Source of the DNA: Nelumbo lutea
Taxonomy: Eukaryota; Streptophyta; Magnoliopsida; Proteales; Nelumbonaceae
Assembly (NCBI GenBank): GCA_022828595.1
Contig: JAKGHH010000003.1
Coordinates: 18,166,934-18,230,933, forward strand
Direction: 5' to 3'
DNA: 64,000 nt
The notes below the pieces were generated by a model. It was given only the letters and a program-made list of their open reading frames with translations, searched no databases and had not been told where the DNA came from. Position 1 is the stretch's first letter. Every line of letters starts with the position of its first letter. Of the stretch, positions 14,501 to 26,500 are shown in pieces. A program made the translations under genes and the position numbers.

Positions 14501-17500
14501 CTTTTGGGTTGTGAGACAAGGGACAAGCATTACTTTACCTGGGATTACCAATGGGGGGAACCCAAACTTTGAAAGGTTCTAATATCCAGTTCTGGAAAGA
14601 TTTTCAAAGAGGCTTGCAGGGTGGGTGCCTTTTATAATAATCATTTATGTTGCTGTATCTCATTGATGTATGTGTTAAAAGAGGTTCCATTTTATGTTGC
14701 TGTATCTCATTTATGTTGCTGTAAACTAGGCAGCCACCTAGGCAATAAAAATGACAAGGTAAATGCCTTTTATAATAATCATTTATGTTGCTGTATCTCA
14801 TTGATGTATGTGTTGAAAGATTTTATTATATGCTATATATGAAATTAAAAGATCAAAGGGTTTTGAGGAGAGAAATGAAAGATAAAAAGAAAGAATAGAA
14901 TTATAAAGAGGTTCCTTTTTTTTCCATTCTCTCTCTCTTGTTAAATAAAACAGAAACGCCATCCTTGTTTTTTTCTATTTTACTTTCCATCTTGAAAATT
15001 TATATATAAAGTTAATAACCTTCTTTAGCTGCTAATTGATATAAAATTGCTCTCTTGAATACTTATTATAGTAGTATTACTTTTGAAAAAAATGAAACTA
15101 ATAATATAAAAAAGATTTTTTACTTTTAGATGTGATGATTTACCACATTTTTTAGAGGAAAGTTAATGTTCTTAATAAAGAGAATTGCTATTTTTTCAAT
15201 TAATATACTTCTTATCAACCTTCAAAATCCCTACTAAAGTGGCAAATCAATTGGAGAAAATAGTGAGGGATTTCCGATAGGAGCCAAGGGATACAAAGAA
15301 ATATCATCTGGTGCAGTAGGAGGTGGTGTCTAGAGGTAGAGATGGTGATGGTCTAGGTATAGGAAATATCAAAGTAAGGAACCTACCATTAATGGGTAAA
15401 TGGTTATGCAGATTGCCACTGGAACAAGATAAACTGTGGTATAAAGTGAGTGATTATTCACAACTTGGCAGACAATGGCTAGGATGTTGCTCTTGAACCT
15501 AAGGCTTCTAGGTCATCCCCTTGGAAAGCAATACACGAGATTTTGCCTCCTTTCTACTATTTATAGGTTTGACACTTATGCAAGTAATAAAGTATTTTCT
15601 TAGGACTTGGGTTTCAGAAGGGGAACTAGGGATTCGGATCTAAACATCATTTTGTCTCTTTTTAATAAATTACAAGGTGTTTACTTGGACCCTCCAAAGT
15701 TGGACTCTGGTATTTGGATTTCCTCTCCTTCTGGGTTTTTTCCTTGTGCGTCCTTATTCAATGCTTTAACTTTGAAATTTGATAGTGTTGGGCAAACATT
15801 TCCAGTTAAGGAAGTCAGGGGTAAACCGATTTCCCCTAGGATTGGAGATTTCTATTGAGAAGCATTCTTGGGAAGGAATAACACTGGTGATCTCCTTCAA
15901 GGAAAGAAGTCATTTTAGTGCTTATCTCCTAATTCGAGTGTTCTTTGTGAAGCTGATGGTGAGTCATGCTAATCACTTATTAGTTTCTTGTTCATTTGTT
16001 TCTTCTATTCAGGAATGGTTCTTTTCTTTGTTTGGTAGTTGCTGGATTCCTCCACCAAATGTTCAAGGCTTCATTGGCTCCACTGTTGGCAGTCGAACAA
16101 AGAAAAGGGAGTAGGTTTTGTGGAGATGTAAAGGGCAGCAGTTTGTCGGACAACTTGGGAGGAAAGGAATAACAATTTTTTTTATGACAAGGAAAGGTCT
16201 AAAAGGGCATTAATTGAAGTAATCACCACAAGGTTGTTGTAATGGGTGAAGTCTTTGAATCTATTTGAAGATGTTTCCGCAACAGCTTTGCTGAACAACT
16301 AGAAGGAAGAGGCCTGATCAGCACCCAACAAGAGTGTTCTTCATCCATTATGGAATGTTCCAGCTCCTAGGTTCATAAAGCTAAACTTTGATGGTCGTAT
16401 TGAAGGAAACCCGGGCCCTTCAAACATTGGACAGGTGTTTAGGAATGAGGTGGTTGAGATTATTGCTATGTTCTCAGGTCCAATTGGGGAAGGAGACTCT
16501 CCCCGAGCTAAAGTCCTAGCTATTTTGGAAGGTGTCAAAAAGGTTAAGGAGCTCAACTTAAAGAGGTTAGTTATTGAGGGAGACTCAAAATTGGTAATAG
16601 ACTAGTTGCAAAGAGAGGAGAACAGAATGTAGAGTTACCTAAATGAAAAAAGAGTCTTCAAATGGTTGATCCGAGACATGACAAAGAGGTTACAATGGGT
16701 AAAGAGGTGCAATAATTCCTTTCCAAATGCACTAGCCAAACAAGGGGTGGGAAGGAATCAATTATTCTGGCTTACATGTAGTGTTTAATTTTCGGGGGAG
16801 TTAAGAAAGCTTATCTCCTTGTCTTTGTACCATAACTCTTTTCTCATTAATGAATTGTGTTAGTGGTGTTAGTGAAGGGCTATTTCAGTCTTTGTACTTG
16901 TTGAAAATGTTGATGTGTACTGTTATGTTAGTTCGAGTGCCTCTTACTTAAAGAAGAGCACTTAAGTCTTTTCCAATAAGTTAAGAATATAATGACAGGT
17001 CTGGCCGAATCTAGGGATTACTTTTTCTCTCTAATTCGAACCAGCCTTTCTCTCTTCTCTCTTCTTCTTTCCTCTCCTACTTCTTATTGCTTACTTTACT
17101 TTATAGTCAACAAACAAGACAGAATTCTAGGGCAGGTCAAACTTCAACATGGTACCAGAGCGAGGTTCAACAAATCAGACTTGCTAGAATTCTGTCTTCT
17201 GCGCATTCGAATTAGGGTTTCTCTTGGGTTTCTCAGCTGTGAGTTGGAGACTGGGAAAGGGCTGAAAATGAGTGATCGCCCTCTTCTCTAGGAGGTTCCT
17301 ATGCCTCCGATTGTGTCGTTGATGATTGGTTGTTGTGGTTTCTAAGCCCTAGTTAGGGCTGGTACGTGTGGTGCAGTGGTGTCTCAGCCCTTCGTGTGGT
17401 TGGCCTTCAGGCGATGAGGTAAAGCTTTTTTTATGCATATTTTCTGTTATGGAAGACATGAGAGGTGTAGTACAGTTCGCATGATGGGTTTTCAGATTGC

Positions 17501-20500
17501 AGTATGCTAAGGTTTATGCTAGGGTTTATTCTGGTTTGTGTGTGATTCGAAGGGCAATAGTGTCTACTTAATGGTGAAACTTCCTGTAGTTGTGGATTAG
17601 GGTTGGTGGTGTTACAAGTGTGATTTTCAGCATTTGATATCGCTGAAATCAGTGTGTAGACTTTGGTGAGTAGGGGTTGTGGTGTTGCAGTTTTCAGCAT
17701 TTAATACTGCTGAAATCAGTGTGCAGATTTCGGTGAGTAGGGTTTGTGGTGTTGCAGTTCTCAGCATTTATTACTGTTGAAATCAGTGTGCAGATTTCAG
17801 TGAAGTGTCTATGTGTAGTGTGTAGTGTGTAGTGCTCATAATTCAGTGCTCAGAATTCAGTGAAAAGGGAATTCGGCAATGGCAGATAACAGTGATAGTA
17901 AACCTAATGTCATGATATCTACTGACTGCCTGAATGTTCAAATGACCTCCATTAAACTGAATGGAGAGAATTATGTCCCTTGGGCCAAGACTGTAGAGGT
18001 TTTTCTGAAGGCGAAGAAGAAAGTGAAGCATATAAGGGAGGAGAAACCCCCCGCTAATTCTCAGGAGTATGAAGACTGGGAACAGAAAGATGCACAGATC
18101 ATTACATGGTTGTGGAACAGTATGGAACCCAAAATCAGTGTGAACTTCATGTTTCTTGACATAGCCAAAGAGGTGTGGGACCATGCTAAGAAATTGTATT
18201 CAGGTCAGGATAATACCACTAGGGTATATCAACTGTATCACGAATACTTCAATCTGCAACAGGGAAATTAGAGCCTTGAGGAGTACTATGCCAATGTGAG
18301 GAATATCCGTAATGAGTTAAATGTCTATCATCCTCTCACTTCTGATGTCAAAGCTCAACAGCAACAGCGAGAGCAGCTTGATGTGACACGGTTTCTGGTG
18401 GGGCTGAAGTATGAATATGAACTAGTACGAGCCCATATATTGGAGGGATATGCTCCTCCATCTTTAGAGGAGGTGTTTGCTCGTCTTTGGAGGGCTTCCA
18501 TTGGATCTATGGATTCTAATGTCTCTGATAAATCAGCATTTGCAGTGTCGAGAGGTCGAGGTGGCAGAGGTGGGGCTCGAGGAGCCCAGCCTGGCAGGAG
18601 TGGTAGTGGTGGATCTACACATACCCGTGGTGGTGGTCGTACTGGAGGCAGAGATTCGGGGGAAACTCGTGGTAGAGGACGTGGCTTGGGTCCTCCCTCG
18701 ATGTGGGCCAACCATGCCCTGACTAGTGACACCAGTTTCAGCTCTAGACAAGAGAACCGGTCAGCTGACCAGATGCCTTCTACTCCCTCAGATGGTCCAG
18801 GCAAGGAGATGGTAAGTGTTCCTCGGGATGAGTATGAGAGATTTGTTCAATCCAAGTCGCAGCAAAACACAACTTTCTTTGCACACTCAAGTATGGCTTG
18901 TTTGCCATCCACACCCAACCCCTATATTATTGATTCTGGAGCCTCCGATCACATGACGGGAACTCCAGGTGTGTTTTCATCTCTCACTCATTGCTCAACA
19001 TCACAATCTATTACCCTTGCTAATGGCTCCACATCATCTATCTATGGTGTTGGTAATGTTGACCTAGACCCTGTATCTCTATCCTCTGTTTTATATGTAC
19101 CTAAGCTTCCATTTAATCTTATGTCTGTTAGTAAGCTGACCAAGTCCCTTAAGTGCTCCATCACATTTTACCATTCTATGTGTGTTTTTCAGGATCTCAA
19201 GACGGGGATGAAGATTGGTGGAGGACATGAAGCCGGTGGACTGTATTATCTTGATAGTGGTGGACGAACGTCAACGGCCCTTTAGTCACCCATTTCTCCT
19301 CTCCTGTGGCATTGTAGATTTGGTCATCCTTCATTGAAAGTGTTGCAGTCCTTAGTCCCTTCATTGAGTCAACTTTTTGTTTTAGATTGTGAGTCATATC
19401 AATTTGGGAAACACCATTGTGCTCCCTTTCGTTCTAGGGTTGATAACCGTGTCGAGTCTTTTTTCTTTAATTCATTCAGATGTTTGGGGTCCTTATAAAG
19501 TAATGTCATATAATGAATACTGATATTTTGTTATTTTTGTTGATGACTGTTCAAGAATGGCATGACTCTATTTAATGAAAGAAAGAAGTGAATTATTTGC
19601 CATCTTCCTGAAATTTTATGCTGAAATCCGCAATCAATTTGGCGTTCACATCAAAATTTTCCGTTCTGATAATGGTCGCGAATACTTGTCTTCATCTTTT
19701 CAAGAATACTTGGACCAACATGGCATTATACACCAAACTTCATGTAGCTACACTCCGCAACAAAATGGGGTTGCTGAGAGAAAGAACCGCCATCTTGTAG
19801 AAACAGCACGCTCCCTCATGCACCACATGAATGTTCCCAAAACCTTTTGGAGCGATGCAATGCTCACCTCTTGTTTCTTAATTAATCGGATGCCCACGTC
19901 TCTCCTTGATGGTCGTTCTCCTTTTAGTGTCTTATTCCCCAACATGTCTCCGTTTCCGCTTTCTCCTCGGGTATTTGGGTGTGTCTGCTACGTTCATAAT
20001 CTGGGTCCCAGGACTAACAAGTTAGATGCATGTTCCCTGAAGTGTATCTTCCTTGGCTATTCCCAAACTTAGAAAGGGTACAAGCGTTATCATCCCAGTT
20101 CTCGCCGTTCCTTGGTATGTGTTGATGTTACATTCTTCGAGTCTACTCCGTTCTTCGTGGGGTCCAGTGTTGCTGCTTCCTCCACATCACCACCTCCTCT
20201 TCCTCTTCATGTGGTTGATCCACCTCCTCTGGTTCCAATCATGCCTATGTCCTTGCCTCCGGTGCCACCGTCGGTTGACCGTCCACCCATCCGTCACGTG
20301 TATACACATCGCCCGCGTGTACCGACTGTAGCTCCTCCAGCTTCATCACCGTCGACAGATCCAACTCCAGCTCCGACACCAACTGCCGACCTAGATCTTC
20401 CTATTGCCTTCCGGAAAGGTAAACGTACTTGCACCCTTCACCCTATTTCCAATTTTGTTTCACTTACCCACCTCTCTGCCTCCCATCGCCAGTTCATATC

Positions 20501-23500
20501 TTTGTTATCCTCCATGGTTGTTCCTAAGGATGTCCAGGAAGCCCTTACCTCTCCAGAGTGGTGTCGTGGAAGAAGAGCTCTCTGCTCTGCATCATAATCA
20601 CACTTGGGATCTCACCGCTCTTCCTCCTGGGAAGCAGGTTGTCGGTTGTAAGTGGGTGTATAGTGTTAAGTACTTGCCCGATGGTCGTGTTGAGTGCCTA
20701 AATGTGCGGCTGGTTGCCAAAGGGTACTCCCAAACCTATGGTATTGACTACACAGAGACATTCTCCCTAATTGCTAAGATAGGATCAGTTTGTGTCGTCA
20801 TCTCCCTTGCAGCTATGTATGATTGACCTCTCCATCAGCTAGATATCAAAAATGCCTTTCTGCATGGTGATTTGCTCGAGGAGGTCTACATGGAGCAACC
20901 ACCAGGGTTTGTTGCTCAGGGGGAGGATGGTAAGGTATGCAGACTTAAGAAGGCTATTTATGGACTTAAACAGTCCCCTCGAGCATTGTTTGGTAGGTTC
21001 AGTGAGGTGGTCAAGAAGTTTGGTATGAAACAGTGCCAAGTTGATCACTCTATCTTTAGATTTGACTCTTTGGCAGGCAAAATAATATTGGTGGTGTATG
21101 TGGATGATATCGTTGTGACTGAGAATGATAAAATGGGCATTGGCTTATTGAAAGCATTCCTACAGGAACACTTTCAGATGAAGGACCTTGGCAAGTTGAA
21201 ATACTTTGAGCATAGAGGTAGCAAGATCTAAGCATGGCATTAATTTGTGTAAGAGGAAATATGTGCTTGATTTATTGGAAGAAACAGGGTTGTTGGGTAC
21301 TAAACCGGCTGAGACACCTATGGAAACAAATACGAGGCTGAGCAATGATATAGGTGAAGTATTTGAAAACCCTGGCAGATACCGACAACTTGTAGGCAAA
21401 CTAAAGTATCTAACCATTACTCGGCCAGATACTTCATTTGCGGTTAGTGTGATGAGTCAGTTCATGCAGAAACCTTTGGTCCCACATTGGAATGCAGTGC
21501 TAAGGATTGTGAGGTATCTGAAAGGAGCTCCTGGTCGTGGTTTGTTGTACAGGAGTGTTGGAAAACTAGTGGTAGAAAGATACACCGATGCTGATTGGGC
21601 AAGTTCTATGTTTGATAAACGATCTACCACAGACTATTGCACCTTTCTGGGGGGTAACCTGGTAACGTGGAAAAATAAGAAGCAAACAATTGTGGCAAGA
21701 AGCAGTGCAGAAGCAGAATATAGGGCCATGGCACATACTGCTTGTGAATTAGTGTGGCTGAGGAACCTTCTACAGGAGATAGGATATGACATCAGTACTC
21801 CAATGAAGCTCTATTGTGATGATCAGGCAGCGGTTCATATCTCTTCCAATCCGGTGTTTCATGAAAGAACCAAGCACATCGAAGTTGACTGTCATTTTGT
21901 GAGAGAAGGTGCTGAATGGGATGATAGAAACTGCATATGTTAGTACGAGAAACTAGTGGGCAGACTTGTTTACAAAAGGTTTGAGTCGGGGGAGAGTGGA
22001 CTACATATGTAACAAGTTGGGATTATAAGATATATACTCACCAACTTGAGGGGGAGTGTTAGTGGTGTTGGTGAAGGGGTATTTCGGTCTTTGTACTTGT
22101 TGAGAATGTTGATGTGTACTGTTATGTTAGTTCAAGTGCCTCTTACTTAAAGAAGGGCACTTAAGTCTTTTCCAATAAGTTAATAATATAATAACAGGTC
22201 TGGTCAAATCTAGGGATTACTTTTCTTCTCTAATTCGAACTAGCCTTTCTCTCTTTCCTCTCTTTTATCTCTTCTTCTTTCCTCTCTTTTCTCTCTTCTT
22301 CTTTCCTCTCCTACTTCTTGTTGTTTACTTTACTTTACAGTCAACAAACAAGACAGAAAACTAGGGCAGGTCAAACTTCAACAAATTGATTATGTTACTG
22401 ATCTAAAAAAAAAAAAACATCTTCCTAGGAAGATGTTTGGTTTGGGGATACTCTCTTAAGGATAGATTTCTATCTACTTATTCCCTTTTCCTAAACAAAG
22501 GCAGAGTAATTTCATATGTTTTATGGCGATGAAAATTCATGGGATTTGGGTTGGAGGAGAGGATCAAGGCAGTTTGAAAAGGGATTGATGGATGACCTTG
22601 TATCTCTTCTTAGTACTATGTTTTTGGATCAATCTTGTTGGAAATTAGAATTTCATCGATGTCCCCTTCTGGCTCATTTACTTGTTCCTCCACTACTCTT
22701 CTTCAGTCTTCTAACTTAAAGATCCTTTCCAATGAAGGAAGTTTGGTGTAACCCTGTACCCCAAATCTGTTGGGAGGTAGTGCTTCAGAAGATGAACACT
22801 TTGGACAATCTACAAAGAAGATTGCCAAATTGGTATCTATCGACTCATGTTTGTAGTCCATACCCAGGCTGTGGTGAGACAATTACACACCTATTTTTAT
22901 CTTAACGCTTTTGCTTCTTTTGTTAAAAATTGGTTTTTGTCTCTCTTTGGTTGCAAATGGAATCCTCCTTCAGATGTGGTAGGGCTTTTCTACCCAAGTT
23001 TTTTTATACAACCAAAGAAAAAAGGAAGAGTGATGTGGAGAGCTACATGAGCAACCATCATCTGGTCAATCTAGGAAGAAAGAAATAATAGATATTTTCA
23101 AGGGATTGAAAGATCCAAGGAGCAAATCATTAACTACGTAACTACTAAGGTCATTCAGTGGTTGAAATCGATTATGTTCTTCAAAGACTACTCAATTAAG
23201 GACATTTTTGGAGGGTGGCCGGTAGTGGTAAATTCTTCAACTATAAAGAATGTAGTTCAAGTTCAATGGATCCCTTCAACACAACAAAAGGTGAAGTTGA
23301 ATTTTTTTTATCAATAACACAACTCATTAATTATCACAATAAGAATTACACAGAGGAAGACAAACTTTCTTATCTTCCAACTTCAGCTTGAGCCCCAAGA
23401 AAGGAAATAAGAGAGAACGAGAAAAAAGAAAAAAGAAATTTAAATTGCATCTGTGCCCAGAACATTGAATCTCAGTCCACCCCTTGTTTAGTTAGCCCAA

Positions 23501-26500
23501 CAGCAAAAGAATTAGCTAATCTTTTTACCCAACTGATTTTAACTTCCATTTCTCAAATCAGCCATCTAAATTTCCTCCTCACATTAAAATAACCCCATTA
23601 ACCACTATCGTCTTTATTCAACCACCCTACCACAACCTCAGAGTCCCCTTCAATTATGAGTTTTCTAACATTCATCTCCCTAGCTTTTTGGACTCCTTCC
23701 ATAACTGCATGGATCTTAGCTTTGAGAGAGTCACCCACTCCAATTGGGCTTGAAAACATGGCAGAAACAACACCATTCTCATCCTTGAAAACACCCCTAA
23801 TCCCTGATTGTCCAGGGTTCCCATTGCTACTTCCATCAAAGTTTAGTTTTATGAAACCCGCAAGTGGGGGAGTCCAAGACACACTCATTACTGCTTTAGT
23901 TTGCGTACAACTAGCAATCTCACCCCAACTCCTCAGCATGCCATCCACTGTATAATTTGTGAATAGCTCTTGGGATTTCATCCACTGTACAACCCTTATA
24001 TGGATCGGAGCCCTCAAATCTTCAACACCTCTCTCTACTTCAGAGAAGATCCTGGAGTTTCTTTCTTCCCATAAACACCAGCATAATGCTGCCCTCAGCC
24101 CTCTCCACATAGTCCTTCCCCTTTTCATACGCCCCCTAAAAAAAGGAGCAAAAAGACTGCAAATTTGATGGAAGATTCCAAGTATACAAAAAGAGAGAAA
24201 GCCCACTCCCAAATAGACTTTGCAAATTGGCAAGACACCAATAGATGAAAATCAGTCTCCCCTTCAGCTTTACAAAGAACACATCAATGAGGGGACAAAC
24301 AAGTATTGGGTCTCTTCTTTTGAAGCAGATCACCAGTGTTGATTCTTTCCAGAAAGGCTTCCTAGCAAAAACTACCAACCCTAGGAGGAATTGGCCTACA
24401 CCAAACCTCATTAACAGGGAAGGGGGGGTTACAGAATTGGTGGACTGACTTAACACTTTAAAGGAGGCACAAGAGAAAGAACCACTACGGGTGGGGATCT
24501 AGATTCTAGAGTCTTCATTGGCAGAGTCTAAGAAGACTTTATCAAGAAGTTGGAGGAGACTCAAAATATTGTCAAGGTCTGAGTCTCTCACAACCCTTCT
24601 CAGATCCAAATTCCAACCAAACCCAGAAATGGAAGAGGAAGGGGTACTGAAAGAGGAAATTGTCTCATTTTTATACAAAGAAAGAAATCGGTCCCATTAG
24701 AGGGGCATTCCCCACCCAAGTTTGTTCCCAAAATTTTATTGTGTTACCTAAATTCAAATCATACCTGATAAAAGGGGAAAAAACTGGTAATAAATCATGA
24801 ATGGCTTTCCAAGGCGAAGCGCTTGTGGTCCTAGCCCAGATTCCAGCATCTCGTCCATTTAACTCCAGTCCATGTATGCTTACCACTATTTTGAACCATA
24901 ATTTCTCCTTCTCTAGTGGGAATCTCCACAACCATTTCCCAGAAGGGCCAAATTCCTTTCTCTAATGTTCCCAAGCCCTAAACCACCACTGTTTTTACTC
25001 CTGGTTTCCACCTTCCAACATACCCTATGGTCCCTCTTCTCTTCTCTTGGCTCCCAAAGGAAATCTCTCATCATCTTTTCCAATTTGTTAGCAACCTTAA
25101 CTGGGATTTTGAACACTAAAAGGAAATAAATGCTTAAATTTGCTAGAGTAGCCTTAATCAATGTCATTCTACCTCCAGGAGAAGGTAATTCTTTTTCCAA
25201 GAGACAAGTCTCTTCTCAAATCTTTCCACCACCGAATTCCAGAAACTCTCCCTCTTTGGATTGTTACCCAATAGCAACCCCAAGTAGTTCAATGGCCATC
25301 TTGAGACCTAACACCCTAGCACTTCTACACTCTCCCTAATTTCCCCCTCCTCCAAATTCACACCCACTACACAACTTTTCTCAAAGTTCATCTTCAATCT
25401 TGGCAATTGTTCAAAAAGTAGTATCACCAATTTCATGTTTCGAATATACTCCAAGTTTCCTCTTTCACAGAACAAAATCGTGTCATCTGCAAACCATAGA
25501 TGGGTGAGGAGGGGTTCCTCCCCTTCCAACTCCCCATCCTCTAATGAGACCCCTAGAGTCTACTCTGTGAATCAATCTCCCCAAAACATCAGCAATCAGT
25601 GTGAACAAGAAGGGAGATAGGGGGTCCCCTTGTCTTATACCCCTAATGGCTGGAAAGAAATCTACCATTGTCCCATTCACTAGTACAGAATAATGACAAT
25701 TCCGAACACACCCCATAATCCATTTGCATCATCTAGCCCCAAATCCAAATTTGATCATAACTCTCCTTAAGAAATCCCAATCTACCAAATCATAAGCCTT
25801 CTCTAGATCCAATTTACATACCACTCCCTTCTTTCCATCCTTCCTGAAATTCTCAACACTCTCATTCGCAATTAGGATATGATCTGTAATTTGTCTTCCA
25901 CTCACAAAGGCTCCTTGATTTGGTGTAACGATATCTGGCAATACTTCCTTCAATTTCAAAGGCAAAACCTTAGCAAGGATCTTACACAAGCTATTTACCA
26001 AACTGATTGGCCTGAAGTCCTTCGGATGGGATGCATCTTTCTTTTTTGGAAAAAAAGCTAAAAAAGTGGAATTCACACCTTGGTTAACCACTCCTCTCCT
26101 ATGAAATTCCTCAAACATCATCAACAGATCACCTTTCAATGTATCCCAACAATCTTAGTAAAAAGCTATTGTGAAACCATCTAGACCTAAACCTTTTGTT
26201 CTATACATAGAGAAGACAGTCTCCTTAATTTCTTCCAAACTTTCTAACCACACCCCCTACTCACAGGCCTTCTTAGAATGGATTTAAAATGTCTTGCAAA
26301 GGCCTCTGCAATCTCATCTTGTTCTGTTAACTCAACTCCATCCACCTCCAATTTGGAAATAATATTTCTCCTTCTCCTCCCATTAGCCAAAGAATGAAAG
26401 AACTCGGTATTCCCATCTCCCTCTTGCAGCCATTTACATCTAGATTTTTGCCTCCAGCATATTTCCTCCTTATGTAGGCAATCCTCTAATTGTCTTCTCA

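Larger units (their letters stand above)
11160..16857 (+). mobile_element. LINE A: L1-like retrotransposon with endonuclease, RT and RNase H, degraded
   Basis: The order on the plus strand is a Lys/Glu-rich ORF1 end (11630-11990), an endonuclease start (MKII near 12082, IQESKVP near 12185, WVLTNVHGP near 12395, NFNVIG near 12505), reverse transcriptase (about 13820-14600; [33 protein letters not shown], and FVDG where FVDD is expected), a zinc-binding region (about 15600-16100) and RNase H (16380-16790; [16 protein letters not shown]). Many stops and shifts. The 3' tail is cut by copia 1 and resumes at 22389-22415 with an A-run. The left end is uncertain. It sits in SCC2 intron 15. Confidence 0.8.
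16858..22383 (+). mobile_element. Copia 1: complete Ty1/copia LTR retrotransposon, inserted in the LINE A tail
   Basis: Two LTRs (16858-17149 and 22057-22383) both begin TGTTAGTGGTGTT and end CTTCAACA. The 5-bp target duplication AATTG is at 16853-16857 and 22384-22388. A primer-binding site TGGTACCAGAGC follows the 5' LTR and a polypurine tract GAGGGGGAG precedes the 3' LTR. Order gag-protease-integrase-RT-RNase H marks copia. The LTRs differ by about 17 substitutions by eye plus a CT-rich length change, so the insertion is not recent. It is antisense to SCC2. Confidence 0.93.

Noticed and set aside
18355..18804. 149-residue minus-strand ORF opposite copia 1 gag
   Set aside because: It is the mirror of the RG-rich gag region; its Pro/Arg-rich content comes from the opposite strand, and it has no domain or promoter.
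23598..24233. 211-residue ORF as a host RNase H gene
   Set aside because: It is collinear with the zinc-binding region and RT of LINE B and lies in its 3' end; it is part of the retrotransposon.
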